NCBI GenBank assembly: GCA_964454685.1
Contig: CAYVTZ010000029.1
Location: 1 to 38,769, forward strand
Origin: CAYVTZ01 sp964454685
Lineage (GTDB): Bacteria; Bacillota; Clostridia; Christensenellales; Christensenellaceae
Direction of reading: 5' to 3'
Length of the DNA: 38,769 nt
Positions within the stretch are counted from its first letter, which is position 1. Every line of letters begins with the position of its first letter. Made by a program: the position numbers and the translations under genes. Below are positions 7,638 through 16,587 of the stretch, piece by piece. A model generated the notes under the pieces. The model saw only the letters and a list, made by a program, of their open reading frames with translations. It was not told where the DNA came from and did no database searches.

Positions 7638-8360
7638 ATGGAGTATCGCGTAAAACTGTCCCAATTCGAGGGGCCGCTGGATCTGCTGCTGCACCTGGTG
7701 GGCAAGGCGAAGATCGATTTAAAGGATATTTTTGTATCGCAGATTACCGAGCAATATTTGCAGCACATGGAAGAAATCAACGAGCTGGACATGGATCGGG
7801 CGAGTGACTTTTTGAACATGGCTGCAAATTTATTGTTTATCAAGTCGCGCTCGCTGCTGCCGGTGAAGCGTGACGAGCCGGAGGACGGAATCGACCCGGA
7901 GCAAGAGCTGATCGAGCGTTTGCGCGCGTATCAGCTTTACAAGGAGGCCGGGAAGAAGCTTTCCGAGCTGGAAGGCGGAGCGCGCGACATCTTCTACAAG
8001 CTGCCGGAAGAACTGTATGACGAGCAGGAAATCGTGATAGAAGGTGTGGAGACGGACGATCTTTACTTGGCCTTTCTGGAGATTTTGCAGCGTAAAAAGG
8101 CGGAACGCCCGGAACCGGAAAAGGTGGAAATACACAAGGACAGCTTTAGTATCCGCGCAAAGAAAGCGGACATACTTTCGAGGTTGCGCGCGCGACGCAG
8201 CGTGACGTTTTCGGAACTGTTTGAGCGGGACGCGTCCGCGATGGAGATGGCGGTGACCTTTATTGCACTGCTGGAATTGTGGCATGTGCGCAAGATCACA
8301 GTGGAACAGCGACGGCAGTTTGCGGACATCATGCTATCGTATTGTGAGGGGGAAGAATGA
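7638..8360 (+). CDS. scpA: Segregation and condensation protein A
   Basis: ScpA is the kleisin of the bacterial condensin complex; it bridges the SMC heads and binds ScpB. The 240-aa product begins with the characteristic FEGPLDLLLHLV segment followed by KIDLKDIFVSQITEQYL, has a helical middle rich in charged residues with FLNMAANLLFIKSRSLLP, and ends in a winged-helix region (SRLRARRSVTFSELF through FIALLELW). Length matches the family. It is the first of three overlapping genes: its TGA overlaps the scpB ATG. The partner SMC protein is encoded in this window at 30230-33790. Confidence 0.96.
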   Translation: MEYRVKLSQFEGPLDLLLHLVGKAKIDLKDIFVSQITEQYLQHMEEINELDMDRASDFLNMAANLLFIKSRSLLPVKRDEPEDGIDPEQELIERLRAYQLYKEAGKKLSELEGGARDIFYKLPEELYDEQEIVIEGVETDDLYLAFLEILQRKKAERPEPEKVEIHKDSFSIRAKKADILSRLRARRSVTFSELFERDASAMEMAVTFIALLELWHVRKITVEQRRQFADIMLSYCEGEE

Positions 8361-8890
8361 ACCAAGCGGAACTTGTGGGGATGATTAAGGCATGCTTGTT
8401 TGTGGCGGGAGAGCCGGTGGAGACGAGCATGTTTGCGCAGCTTTTGGATGTATCGGAGGACGAGGTGGAACTGGCAGTGACGGAATATCTGATGCACAAG
8501 CAGAGCGATAAAGAGGGCGTACTGCTAAGGCGCATCGGTGAGAAATTGCAGCTTTGCACCAATCCGCAGTATGCGGAAGCGATCAAAGAAATGTTTGCGC
8601 CGCAGCAGCGCACGTCGCTTTCCAAAGCGACGATTGAGGTACTTTCCATCATCGCGTACCGACAACCGGTTACGCGTGCAGAGGTGGATGCGATCCGCGG
8701 CGTGAACTCGGACTATGCGCTTTCGGTGCTGCTGGAAAAGCGACTGATTTGCGAGGTGGGACGCAAAGATACGGTGGGTAAACCGCGTCTGTATGGAACG
8801 ACGGACGAATTTCTGCGGCATTTCGGCATGGAATCTTTGCTGGAATTGCCCAAAATCGATTTGGAAGAACGGGAAGAGGAACTTATATGA
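8357..8890 (+). CDS. scpB: Segregation and condensation protein B
   Basis: The 177-aa protein has the tandem winged-helix organisation of ScpB: an N-terminal domain starting ELVGMIKACLFVAGEPV and a second domain with LSKATIEVLSIIAYRQPVTRAEVDAIRG, in which the IAYRQP(V/I)TR segment is a family hallmark. GRKDTVGKPRLYGTTDEFLRHFG closes the domain. ScpB dimers bind ScpA and help load condensin near the replication origin. It overlaps scpA at its start and rluB at its end by 4 bases each, so the three are translated as a coupled set. Confidence 0.96.
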   Translation: MNQAELVGMIKACLFVAGEPVETSMFAQLLDVSEDEVELAVTEYLMHKQSDKEGVLLRRIGEKLQLCTNPQYAEAIKEMFAPQQRTSLSKATIEVLSIIAYRQPVTRAEVDAIRGVNSDYALSVLLEKRLICEVGRKDTVGKPRLYGTTDEFLRHFGMESLLELPKIDLEEREEELI

Positions 8891-9597
8891 GATTACAAAA
8901 ATATTTATCCGAGGCGGGCATTGCATCGAGGCGTAAAGCGGAGGAGCACATTGCGGCGGGGCGCGTGGAAGTTAACGGCAAGACGGTGCGGGAGATGGGA
9001 TTTTTGGTGAACCCGGATCGTGATGAGGTGCGCTACATGGGCAATGTGGTGCGCGTGGAGCAGGACAAGGTATATTTGATGATGAACAAGCCTGCCGGAT
9101 GCGTGTGCACCTGCAAGGATGAAAAGGGCAGAGAGACTGTGATGCACTATCTGCCGGACAGCCACCCGCGGCTATATCCTGTGGGGCGGCTGGACTTTAC
9201 TTCTGAAGGGCTGTTGATTTTGACCAATGACGGGGAGCTGGCGAACAAGATCATGCATCCCAAAAACAAAGTGGATAAAAAATATATTGCGGTGGTGGAT
9301 TCCGAAGTGACAGAAGAAGATTTGGAGCGTTTGAGCAAGGGTGTGACGCTGGAGGATGGCTATAAGACGGCTCCTGCCGTGTTCAAGCTGCTTTCGGCAT
9401 CTAAAAATCGCAGTGAAGTACTGTGCGTGATTCGCGAAGGAAAGAATCGTCAAATTCGGCGTATGTTTGACGCGGTGGAAAAGAACGTGCAATATTTGAA
9501 ACGCGTGGCGATCGGAGACATCAACCTTGGCAATCTGAAAAAGGGACAGACGCGACCGCTGACCGAGGAAGAACTCAAGATTTTGAGAAAGTTTTAA
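8887..9597 (+). CDS. rluB: 23S rRNA pseudouridine synthase, RluB/RsuA family
   Basis: The 236-aa enzyme converts a uridine in large-subunit rRNA to pseudouridine (U2605-type position in RluB). It has an N-terminal S4 domain (about residues 1-48, RLQKYLSEAGIASRRKAEE) and a catalytic domain with the conserved GRLDFTSEGLLILTNDGEL motif, whose Asp is the nucleophile. EGKNRQIRRMF is a second family motif. Length and placement after scpAB match the B. subtilis ypuL context. It ends the operon and faces the minus-strand U32 gene. Confidence 0.94.
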   Translation: MRLQKYLSEAGIASRRKAEEHIAAGRVEVNGKTVREMGFLVNPDRDEVRYMGNVVRVEQDKVYLMMNKPAGCVCTCKDEKGRETVMHYLPDSHPRLYPVGRLDFTSEGLLILTNDGELANKIMHPKNKVDKKYIAVVDSEVTEEDLERLSKGVTLEDGYKTAPAVFKLLSASKNRSEVLCVIREGKNRQIRRMFDAVEKNVQYLKRVAIGDINLGNLKKGQTRPLTEEELKILRKF

Positions 9598-9631
9598 GAA
9601 TGAGCGAGGAAGCCCGGGATTTGGGCGGATT

Positions 9632-9679
9632 GAAAACAAATGCCGCGTAGTCAAACGGTGGGGTGAAGCGCGCGGCATT
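9632..9679 (-). terminator. Possible terminator of the minus-strand U32 gene
   Basis: AATGCCGCG at 9639-9647 is perfectly complementary to CGCGGCATT at 9671-9679, a 9-bp stem with a 23-base loop. Read on the minus strand the stem is followed by TGTTTTC, a weak U tract, so termination of the U32 transcript is more likely than of rluB. The long loop lowers confidence. Confidence 0.4.
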
Positions 9680-9708
9680 GCAAACAGGTGCTTCTAAACC
9701 AGCTGATA

Positions 9709-11940
9709 TCAAGTGATGCCGCGGTGGAAGTGACCGCGGGTGTAAGTGAGGGGCGGCGTGACAGCTTCGCCCTGCAATGCGCTTTGGTAACAGAGCGCTA
9801 TTTTTTTGCAATCTTGCGGAGCTTCGATCGTGAACAGCAAGCGCAGGACATCTGCTTTGACTTTGGACAGCTCGTCCGCCATGAACAAGGGAACACTGTT
9901 ATAAATGCAAATACGGCAAGGATTGGCGGCGATGCGCCGTAGGGGGAATAAAACGCCTTTACGATCCTGCAAAGACTGCTTATGTTGGGCAAGTGTGCAA
10001 TGCCGTCCATCGCAGGATACGGGGCAATGTGCGGTGATCATCAAGGGGAGATGCCCGTAGACGATACATTCCGTTTGCAAGCCTTGCGGTACGGGCAGTT
10101 GCGCGATCTGCGTGAGATTCAGCTCCGAATGCAGGGTGACGCGCTGATAGCCCATACGTTGCAGTGCAAGCAGGGTTTCGCGATTGGTGGTGTGAATGGA
10201 GGCATCGGCGAACCGCGTTGCCCCGTCCATACAAAGCTGCGTGTGAAGCTGCGAGGGGAATGGATGCGCTGCGCATTCCAGCTCGTGCGTGACGGGCGGC
10301 GCTACGACAGCAAGCAAAACGCCGGATTGCTGTGCCTGCGGCGCAATGGCCTGCACATCCAAATGCGACGGAAGATATAAAATATCAATGTGCGGTAGAA
10401 CGGCCAGCGCTTGCTCCGGCGTTTGCACCTGTGCGGACAGGCGCGGGCGTTGCGGCGCTCGAACCTCAAACGTTGCGGGGTGGTAGGGTGCGCATGTGTG
10501 CGATACATTGCAAATTTGCTGCTCTAACAGCGAAAAGGCGTTGCGGCGCAGCTCGTTGAGCGATTTAACAGGCAGTGCGCAGTCTCCCTGCAAGGATATG
10601 GTTAAGGACTCGAAGGCAAAGGGCGTATTCCCCGTTTTGCAGAGCTGCTTACGGATATCTTCTTCCGTCAAAGCGCGGGTTTGCGCAAGTTGCACGGGTG
10701 AATCGCTTGTGACGGTTACCGCTTGGCTGTGATGCGTCCGGAGCGTGAGTGTTGCAGGCTGGTTGGGGGAAAGCGCAACGTGTCCGAAGAGGGCAGTGCG
10801 ACGCTGATTGGATCCTATGAGCACTTGCATGGACTGTTGCAACGCGGCGCTGGAAAGCAAGCGCACGGGTGTGCCTGTGCGAAAAGATTTGGAGTGATTT
10901 AATTCGATTTGCAGCGCATGGTTTTGCGTCGTGACGCTTTTGATCTTTTGGGCGACGGCATCCGGCGCATCCGGCGCGACTTCGTCGCCGACTGCGAGCG
11001 CGCGCTCTGTTTGCAGGATAAGGCGATTTCCTTGTATGGACTGCACCTTGCCGAGAGGCAACCCTGCCGCATCGGGGCGCTGTGTGGTCAATCGGTCGTG
11101 GTCGCCGGAGAACAGACCTTGCGTGAACCCGCCGCGTGAAAAGGCGAGTGTGAGAAGATCGATATCCTCCTGCGTGATGGTGCGTCCGTCCAGCGCCTTG
11201 CGATAGATTTGCGTGACGGTGGCGACATACAGCGGGCTTTTCATACGACCTTCGATTTTGAGGCTGTGCACGCCCGCTGCCTGCAACGCATCGATCTGTT
11301 GCACAAGACAAAGGTCTTTGGGGCTTAGCAGATAGCCGGACTGCCGCTGCAACTGATAAGGCAGCCGACAGGGCTGCGCACAGGCGCCGTGGTTTGCGCT
11401 GCGCCCGCCTAACACACTGCTCATTAAGCACTGACCGGAATAGCAGACGCAAAGCGCTCCGTGAACGAACACTTCCAGTTCGATGGGAACGCGGGCAGCG
11501 ATGGCAGAGATTTCCTCTTTGCTGCACTCGCGCGCCAGTACGATACGGGAGAATCCTGCATCGTAAAGCATTTGCGCCTGTTTGCTGTTGGTGACGGTCA
11601 TCTGTGTGCTGGCGTGGAGAGACAGCGATGGGCAAAGTTCTTTGAGCTTGAGCCCACAGCCGAGGTCTTGTACAATGACGGCATCAACACCTGCCTGTGC
11701 GGCTTCTTGCGCGACGGCGAACCATTCAGCCAAACGCGCGTCCGTGACGAGCGTATTGAGCGTAAGATAAGCGCGGACACCACGCAAATGTGCATAGTGC
11801 ACCGCTTGTGCGATATCCGCGAAATTACCTGCAAACTGACGCGCGTTGAAGGAAGGCGCACCAAAGTAGATTGCGTCGGCTCCGGACTGTACGGCGGCAA
11901 TCAGGCGTTCCATATTTCCGGCAGGGGATAGTAATTCCAT
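9709..11940 (-). CDS. U32 family peptidase / rRNA or tRNA hydroxylation protein (RlhA-TrhP-like)
   Basis: The 743-aa protein opens with ELLSPAGNMERLIAAVQSGADAIYFG, a TIM-barrel start typical of U32 proteins. It carries the family signature ELEVFVHGALCVCYSGQC followed by MSSVLGGRSANHGACAQPC, whose cysteines are conserved. The region after about residue 400 matches the long form that carries a DUF3656-type insertion, followed by a repeat of the barrel. E. coli relatives (RlhA, TrhP/YegQ) act in prephenate-dependent RNA hydroxylation rather than proteolysis; older annotation calls them collagenase-like. GGAG lies 7 bases before the ATG at 11940; an ATG two codons earlier sits too close to it. 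It is co-directional with and 63 bases downstream of the transporter gene. Confidence 0.88.
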   Translation of the reverse strand: MELLSPAGNMERLIAAVQSGADAIYFGAPSFNARQFAGNFADIAQAVHYAHLRGVRAYLTLNTLVTDARLAEWFAVAQEAAQAGVDAVIVQDLGCGLKLKELCPSLSLHASTQMTVTNSKQAQMLYDAGFSRIVLARECSKEEISAIAARVPIELEVFVHGALCVCYSGQCLMSSVLGGRSANHGACAQPCRLPYQLQRQSGYLLSPKDLCLVQQIDALQAAGVHSLKIEGRMKSPLYVATVTQIYRKALDGRTITQEDIDLLTLAFSRGGFTQGLFSGDHDRLTTQRPDAAGLPLGKVQSIQGNRLILQTERALAVGDEVAPDAPDAVAQKIKSVTTQNHALQIELNHSKSFRTGTPVRLLSSAALQQSMQVLIGSNQRRTALFGHVALSPNQPATLTLRTHHSQAVTVTSDSPVQLAQTRALTEEDIRKQLCKTGNTPFAFESLTISLQGDCALPVKSLNELRRNAFSLLEQQICNVSHTCAPYHPATFEVRAPQRPRLSAQVQTPEQALAVLPHIDILYLPSHLDVQAIAPQAQQSGVLLAVVAPPVTHELECAAHPFPSQLHTQLCMDGATRFADASIHTTNRETLLALQRMGYQRVTLHSELNLTQIAQLPVPQGLQTECIVYGHLPLMITAHCPVSCDGRHCTLAQHKQSLQDRKGVLFPLRRIAANPCRICIYNSVPLFMADELSKVKADVLRLLFTIEAPQDCKKIALCYQSALQGEAVTPPLTYTRGHFHRGIT

Positions 11941-12003
11941 CGACATACTCCGATCGATCGTTTGAGATTTTGGATAGGGCAGTGCGACAACCGATACTGC
12001 ACA

Positions 12004-13377
12004 TCAGCCCGCAAAAAACACAATATAACCCTGAACAAATACAAACACAATCACAAAGGGCAGCCCCCATTTTAAATAGTATTGCAGCTTGGAGGGGAAC
12101 AAGATCCCTTTGCCTGTGTTTGCCTCATGCAAGAAGTTTTGATATCCCCACCCATAGCGGCTGACGCAGAAGGTGAGATACACCAACGAGCCGATGGGCA
12201 GCAGATTGTTGCTTACGATAAAATCTTCGAGTGCCAGCACATTGCTACTTGCGCCAAAGGGCTGGAAGTCTGACCATACATTGAAGCCCAGTACGCAGGG
12301 CAGGGAAAGTCCGATCACCAAAAATGTGTTGAGGAAGGCGGATTTTTTACGACTCCAACCCCACAGATCCATTCCGAATGAAACGATATTTTCAAACACT
12401 GCAATCACGGTGGACATTGCCGCAAAGGTGAGAAACACAAAAAACAGCGTACCCCATATCTGCCCACCCGGCATGGTATTGAACACGTTTGGAAGTGTTA
12501 CGAACACAAGACCGGGACCGCTTCCCGGATTGATGCCAAACGCAAAACACGCGGGAATCACCATCAGCCCCGCAAGAATTGCAACAAAGGTATCCAGAGA
12601 CATGATGCTGAGGGCTTCCCCTGTTAAGCGGTGCTCTTTGTTGATATAGCTGCCAAAGATGGCCATGCTGCCGATGCCCACGCTGAGCGTAAAGAACGCT
12701 TGCCCCATTGCGGCTGAAATGGTTTGTGCTACGCCATGCTCCATTAGTCTGTCTAAATCGGGTGTTAACAAAAATGCAACACCCTCGGCAGCGCCCGGCA
12801 ATGTGACAGAGCGAATCACCAATACGATCATAATTGCCAAGAGGCTGGTCATCATGATTTTGGAGCTTTTTTCCACACCCTTCCTAAGCCCGATGCCGCA
12901 GATCAAAAATCCAACGACAACGACCAGAACCATCCAGCCAATCTGTGGCAGCGGTTGTGCCTGCATATCCGCAAAGACCTGTGCCACACCTTCGGGCGGA
13001 AGACCGGTGAGCGACCCCGATGCCATTTTGAGGATATATGCCACCATCCAGCCCGAGATTGTGGTGTAAAACATCATCAGCAGATAGTTGCCTGCCATTG
13101 CCGCATAGCCGTGCCAATGCCACTTTTGATTGGGCTTTTGCAGTACATGGAAGGAGCGTATCGCGCTTTTTTTGCTGGCACGCCCAACCGCAAATTCCAT
13201 AACCAAGACGGGCAGCCCCAGAAGCGCCAAAAAAACAAGATAAATGATCAGGAACGCGCCGCCGCCATATTCGCCTACAACGTAGGGGAAGCGCCACACG
13301 TTTCCAAGCCCGATTGCGCAGCCTGCGGAGATTAAGATAAAGCCCAAACGCGACCCGAAGGTCTCTCTGTTTTGCAT
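12004..13377 (-). CDS. Neurotransmitter:sodium symporter (NSS/SNF) family transporter
   Basis: This 457-aa polytopic membrane protein has the LeuT fold. Its first segment carries the family signature SRLGFILISAGCAIGLGNVWRFPY, including the unwound substrate and sodium site, followed by GGGAFLIIYL and GLPVLVMEFAVGR. About 11 to 12 hydrophobic segments follow, a length typical of bacterial MhsT/TnaT-like members. These import amino acids, often hydrophobic or aromatic, with sodium; the substrate cannot be read here. AAGGAA lies 7 bases before the ATG, and an extended -10 promoter lies at 13410-13418 on the minus strand. It probably heads a two-gene transcript with the U32 gene. Confidence 0.93.
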   Translation of the reverse strand: MQNRETFGSRLGFILISAGCAIGLGNVWRFPYVVGEYGGGAFLIIYLVFLALLGLPVLVMEFAVGRASKKSAIRSFHVLQKPNQKWHWHGYAAMAGNYLLMMFYTTISGWMVAYILKMASGSLTGLPPEGVAQVFADMQAQPLPQIGWMVLVVVVGFLICGIGLRKGVEKSSKIMMTSLLAIMIVLVIRSVTLPGAAEGVAFLLTPDLDRLMEHGVAQTISAAMGQAFFTLSVGIGSMAIFGSYINKEHRLTGEALSIMSLDTFVAILAGLMVIPACFAFGINPGSGPGLVFVTLPNVFNTMPGGQIWGTLFFVFLTFAAMSTVIAVFENIVSFGMDLWGWSRKKSAFLNTFLVIGLSLPCVLGFNVWSDFQPFGASSNVLALEDFIVSNNLLPIGSLVYLTFCVSRYGWGYQNFLHEANTGKGILFPSKLQYYLKWGLPFVIVFVFVQGYIVFFAG

Positions 13378-13409
13378 CGTAAATTCCTTGCCTATGAAAA
13401 TTCCTAAAC

Positions 13410-13418
13410 ATTATATCA
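13410..13418 (-). promoter_or_regulatory. Extended -10 promoter of the NSS transporter gene
   Basis: Read on the minus strand this is TGATATAAT, a TGN extension plus a perfect -10. The hexamer 17 bases upstream (ATATGC) is a poor -35, as expected for an extended -10 promoter. It lies about 33 bases ahead of the start codon. Confidence 0.55.
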
Positions 13419-13539
13419 TATTTTTTCATCACGCATATATAGAATGCCGAATCATTTCCAAAAAAACTACGGTGAAACACACAAGAGACATTTGATTGCA
13501 AAATAATGCGGGCGCGATGCCGGAAATTGCGCTAAAGTC

Positions 13540-13568
13540 TTGCGCTGGTGCGGAATATACTGTATAAT
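13540..13568 (+). promoter_or_regulatory. Sigma-A promoter of typA
   Basis: TTGCGC at 13540-13545 and TATAAT at 13563-13568 are separated by 17 bases. They lie 32 bases ahead of the typA start, with AAAGGAAATAAGG as the ribosome binding region between. Confidence 0.65.
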
Positions 13569-13600
13569 TTATAAGTTATACAAACTGAAAGGAAATAAGG

Positions 13601-15418
13601 ATGATTCGAGAAGATTTGAGAAATATTGCGATTATTGCACACGTTGACCACGGCAAGACCACATTGGTGGATCAGATGCTGAAGCAGGGTGGCAGTTTTC
13701 GTGACAATCAGGTGGTGGCGGAACGCGTGATGGATTCCGGAGATTTGGAACGGGAGCGCGGCATTACCATTTTAGCAAAGAATACTGCGACCTATTATGA
13801 AGGTGTAAAGATTAATATTGTAGACACCCCCGGACATGCTGACTTTGGCGGGGAGGTGGAGCGCGTACTGAAAATGGTGAACGGCGTGCTGCTGCTGGTG
13901 GACTCCTTTGAGGGGCCGATGCCGCAGACGCGTTTTGTGCTGCAAAAATCGCTGGAACTGAATCACCGTGTGATCATAGTGGTGAACAAGATGGATCGAC
14001 CGGATGCGCGGCTCAACGACATTGGCGACGAAGTGTTGGAGCTGCTGCTGGAGCTGGATGCGACCAACGAGCAGCTTGACAGCCCGATTGTGTATTGTTC
14101 GGGCAGAGAGGGCACGGCGACGATGGATCCCAGCAATCAGGGAACCGATTTGAAGCCGCTGTTTGACACGATTTTAAGCTACATCCCCGCACCCGAGTGC
14201 GACCCTGAAAAGCCGCTGCAAATGCTGGTTTCTTCGATTGATTACAACGATTATGTAGGCAGAATTGCGGTAGGGCGCATTGAGCGCGGCACCATCAAAA
14301 CGGGGCAGGAAGTTTCGCTTTGTGATTACCACTTAGAGGACCTATGCACCAATGGCAAGGTGACGGCGATTTATCAATATGACGGTTTGAAGCGCGTGCC
14401 GACCGAGAGCGCAAGCGCGGGAGATATCATCGCATTCTCCGGTTTGGAAAAGGTGAACATCGGGAACACGGTGTGTGCGCCATACGAGTTTGAACCCATT
14501 CCGTTCGTGAAGATTTCTGAACCTACGGTGGAGATGACATTCTCTGTCAACGACAGCCCGTTTGCAGGACGAGAGGGTAAATTTGTCACCTCGCGGCACT
14601 TGCGTGAACGCTTGTTCAACGAACTGCGCAAAGATGTTTCGCTGAGCGTGCAGGAAACGGACAGTGCGGAATCTTTTCGTGTGTTAGGACGCGGGGAAAT
14701 GCATCTTTCCATTTTGATCGAGACGATGCGACGCGAAGGATACGAATTTCAGGTGAGCACGCCGCGCGTTTTGTACAAGACCATTGACGGCGAGATGTGC
14801 GAGCCGATGGAGCGTTTGCTGGTGGATGTGCCTGCGGAGAGTGTGGGCAGCGTGATCGAAAAGCTGGGGGTGCGCAAATCCGAGATGGTGCACATGACAC
14901 CGCAGGGTGAGCGCATGCGCATTGAATTTATCATTCCGGCGCGTGGCTTGTTTGGGTATCGCAGTGAATTTATGACGGACACACGCGGCGAAGGCATTCT
15001 CAACACTATTTTCCACGGATATGCACCGTACAAGGGCGAAATTGTAAAGCGCGCGCTGGGATCGCTGGTGGCGTTTGAAACAGGGGAAGCGGTGACATAT
15101 GGACTGTACAACGCACAGGAGCGCGGCGTACTGTTTATTGGCCCGGCGACCCCGGTCTATTTGGGTATGGTGGTAGGATATTCCCCTAAAAATGAAGACT
15201 TGGTGGTTAATGTTTGTAAAAAGAAGCATGTTTCCAATGTGCGCGCTTCGGGCAGTGACGATGCGCTGCGCCTGACACCGCCCAAGAACATGAGCATGGA
15301 AGAAATGTTGGAGTTTTTGGCAGATGACGAACTGCTGGAAGTGACACCCAAAACGCTGCGCATCCGCAAGCGCATTCTTGATCATTCTGCGCGGCTGCGC
15401 TCAAACAAAAAGGTATAA
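13601..15418 (+). CDS. typA: Translational GTPase TypA/BipA
   Basis: The 605-aa ribosome-associated GTPase has an EF-G-like G domain: G1 AHVDHGKT at residues 13-20, the switch region ERGITI, G3 DTPGHADFGGE and G4 NKMDRPDAR. An OB-type domain II, EF-G domain III/V-like regions (GRGEMHLSILIETMRREGYEF) and the BipA-specific C-terminal domain follow. It assists 50S assembly and stress or cold adaptation. Length is normal. The gene stands alone with its own promoter and a strong terminator 53 bases past the stop. Confidence 0.96.
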   Translation: MIREDLRNIAIIAHVDHGKTTLVDQMLKQGGSFRDNQVVAERVMDSGDLERERGITILAKNTATYYEGVKINIVDTPGHADFGGEVERVLKMVNGVLLLVDSFEGPMPQTRFVLQKSLELNHRVIIVVNKMDRPDARLNDIGDEVLELLLELDATNEQLDSPIVYCSGREGTATMDPSNQGTDLKPLFDTILSYIPAPECDPEKPLQMLVSSIDYNDYVGRIAVGRIERGTIKTGQEVSLCDYHLEDLCTNGKVTAIYQYDGLKRVPTESASAGDIIAFSGLEKVNIGNTVCAPYEFEPIPFVKISEPTVEMTFSVNDSPFAGREGKFVTSRHLRERLFNELRKDVSLSVQETDSAESFRVLGRGEMHLSILIETMRREGYEFQVSTPRVLYKTIDGEMCEPMERLLVDVPAESVGSVIEKLGVRKSEMVHMTPQGERMRIEFIIPARGLFGYRSEFMTDTRGEGILNTIFHGYAPYKGEIVKRALGSLVAFETGEAVTYGLYNAQERGVLFIGPATPVYLGMVVGYSPKNEDLVVNVCKKKHVSNVRASGSDDALRLTPPKNMSMEEMLEFLADDELLEVTPKTLRIRKRILDHSARLRSNKKV

Positions 15419-15471
15419 AACGGCGATTTCCTGCAAAAGGCAAAGCCTGTGCGAAACAAGGCGTCAAGTTT

Positions 15472-15509
15472 AAAAAGTCCAGCGTGTGAAAGTATGTTGG
15501 ACTTTTTTT
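15472..15509 (+). terminator. Intrinsic terminator after typA
   Basis: AAAAAGTCCA at 15472-15481 pairs with TGGACTTTTT at 15498-15507 around a 16-base loop, and the right arm runs into a T tract. Because the left arm is A-rich it may also work in reverse, but the gene it serves is typA. Confidence 0.8.
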
Positions 15510-15581
15510 GGTGGTCATGTGTCTGAGACAGGAGTTCATTTATATTCTAAAATGAGCGGGATCGGCGTCAATGAACGGATG

Positions 15582-15613
15582 AAAAAAGCCTCTGCCGAAA
15601 CAAGACAGAGGCT
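15582..15613 (-). terminator. Intrinsic terminator of the minus-strand lipoprotein gene
   Basis: AGCCTCTG at 15587-15594 pairs with CAGAGGCT at 15606-15613. Read on the minus strand the stem is followed by six T residues (15587 down to 15582), a textbook intrinsic terminator about 70 bases after the lipoprotein stop. Confidence 0.85.
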
Positions 15614-15682
15614 GGAGCCGGACAGAAGCTTTTCTGCTGCGCGGTTTCGCCTGTATGGGCCTTAACGCGCTGAGATTGGCCG

Positions 15683-16378
15683 CTATTCCACTACAATCAT
15701 CATAATATCTGTGGCGGTTGCCTGCGGCGGAATGGAACGCGTTGCGGTGCCGTCGGTGTAAACCGAGACAGTCATACCCTCTGTGAATTCCAGCGGTACC
15801 TCGTCATAGGTCTCTCCTTCGCCTGTGGTAATTGTGTCCCCGCTGATCAAAATGACCATTTGATCGTGTTGGGAACCGGTATCCGGCAGGGCGTCGATGG
15901 TGAGCATGGGATAACCGTTATCCATTTCCACACTTTTAATGGTGCCTTCGATCGTGAACACATCGGTAGGCACGTTTGCAGTTTCGTCCAGATCGGCGAC
16001 CATTCCTTCCATAGTCGGTACCTCTGCGATTTCTGTGTTTTCTACGACGATAGCGGTGGCTGTGCCCTGTGGGGGCAACGAAAGCGTAACCGCTCCGTTG
16101 GTATAGACGCTGACTTCCTGCCCTACCTGCAATGCTTCAAATGCGACGTCCGTCTTTTGATCTTTCGCAGTGATTTTGGTGTCTGTCGTTACCATTGCAA
16201 CAAGCTCGCTTTGCGGGGAATCCGGCTGTCCGCTGTTGATGACCAATATGGTCTGGTTGTCTGCATCCACCTCTGCAATGATGCCGGTGATTGTTTTGTC
16301 ACCTTTGGGCGCTGCCGCGCATCCAAACAGCGCACATGTGAATACGGCGCTGAGTGCAATTAGTATGATTCGTTTCAT
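15683..16378 (-). CDS. Secreted lipoprotein with two tandem beta-rich repeats (DUF3221-like), function unknown
   Basis: The 231-aa protein has a lipoprotein signal peptide with lipobox LFGC and lipidated Cys20. After a short linker come two related units, about residues 29-112 and 138-230. Each starts with TI plus an acidic residue pair, passes through an acidic DT-IT segment, and ends in EVSVYTNGAVTLSLPPQGTA or TVSVYTDGTATRSIPPQATA followed by TAI or TDI. This internal duplication is clear by eye. The fold resembles the DUF3221 lipoproteins of Firmicutes, whose role is unknown. GGAGG lies just before the ATG. Two direct repeats at 16451-16467 lie upstream and may be a regulator site. Confidence 0.75.
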   Translation of the reverse strand: MKRIILIALSAVFTCALFGCAAAPKGDKTITGIIAEVDADNQTILVINSGQPDSPQSELVAMVTTDTKITAKDQKTDVAFEALQVGQEVSVYTNGAVTLSLPPQGTATAIVVENTEIAEVPTMEGMVADLDETANVPTDVFTIEGTIKSVEMDNGYPMLTIDALPDTGSQHDQMVILISGDTITTGEGETYDEVPLEFTEGMTVSVYTDGTATRSIPPQATATDIMMIVVE

Positions 16379-16450
16379 AAGTTTGGTTCCTCCTTGTGTG
16401 TCTCTTTACCATTTCAGACGCGGCGCATATGGATATTGTTCCCGCATAAA

Positions 16451-16467
16451 TGTAAACAAACTGTAAA
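16451..16467 (-). promoter_or_regulatory. Tandem TTTACA repeats, PhoP-box-like, upstream of the lipoprotein gene
   Basis: On the minus strand two identical TTTACA hexamers are separated by exactly 5 bases (11-bp period), about 75 bases upstream of the lipoprotein start. The spacing and hexamer fit the Bacillus PhoP box pattern TT(A/T/C)ACA-N5-TT(A/T/C)ACA, but only one pair is present and no phosphate genes are nearby. Confidence 0.35.
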
Positions 16468-16524
16468 CTGCATTTGCGCCTGTCTGTTCATTGTTACCCG
16501 TAAAGAAGCACGATAAACAAGGTA

Positions 16525-16553
16525 TTTGCGTTGTTGGATTTTCGTGATATAAT
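16525..16553 (+). promoter_or_regulatory. Promoter of the HD-domain dNTPase gene
   Basis: An extended -10, TGATATAAT, ends at 16553, with TTTGCG at 16525-16530 and a 17-base spacer. It lies inside the upstream extension of the reading frame, which shows that the gene's real start must be downstream. Confidence 0.55.
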
Positions 16554-16587
16554 GAATAAAAAGAGCGTTGCAGATAGGAAGCATGTT

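Noticed and set aside
10649..11635. 328-codon minus-strand frame within the U32 gene in another phase
   Set aside because: Arg/His/Cys-rich low-quality translation overlapping the U32 signature motif, so a shadow frame.
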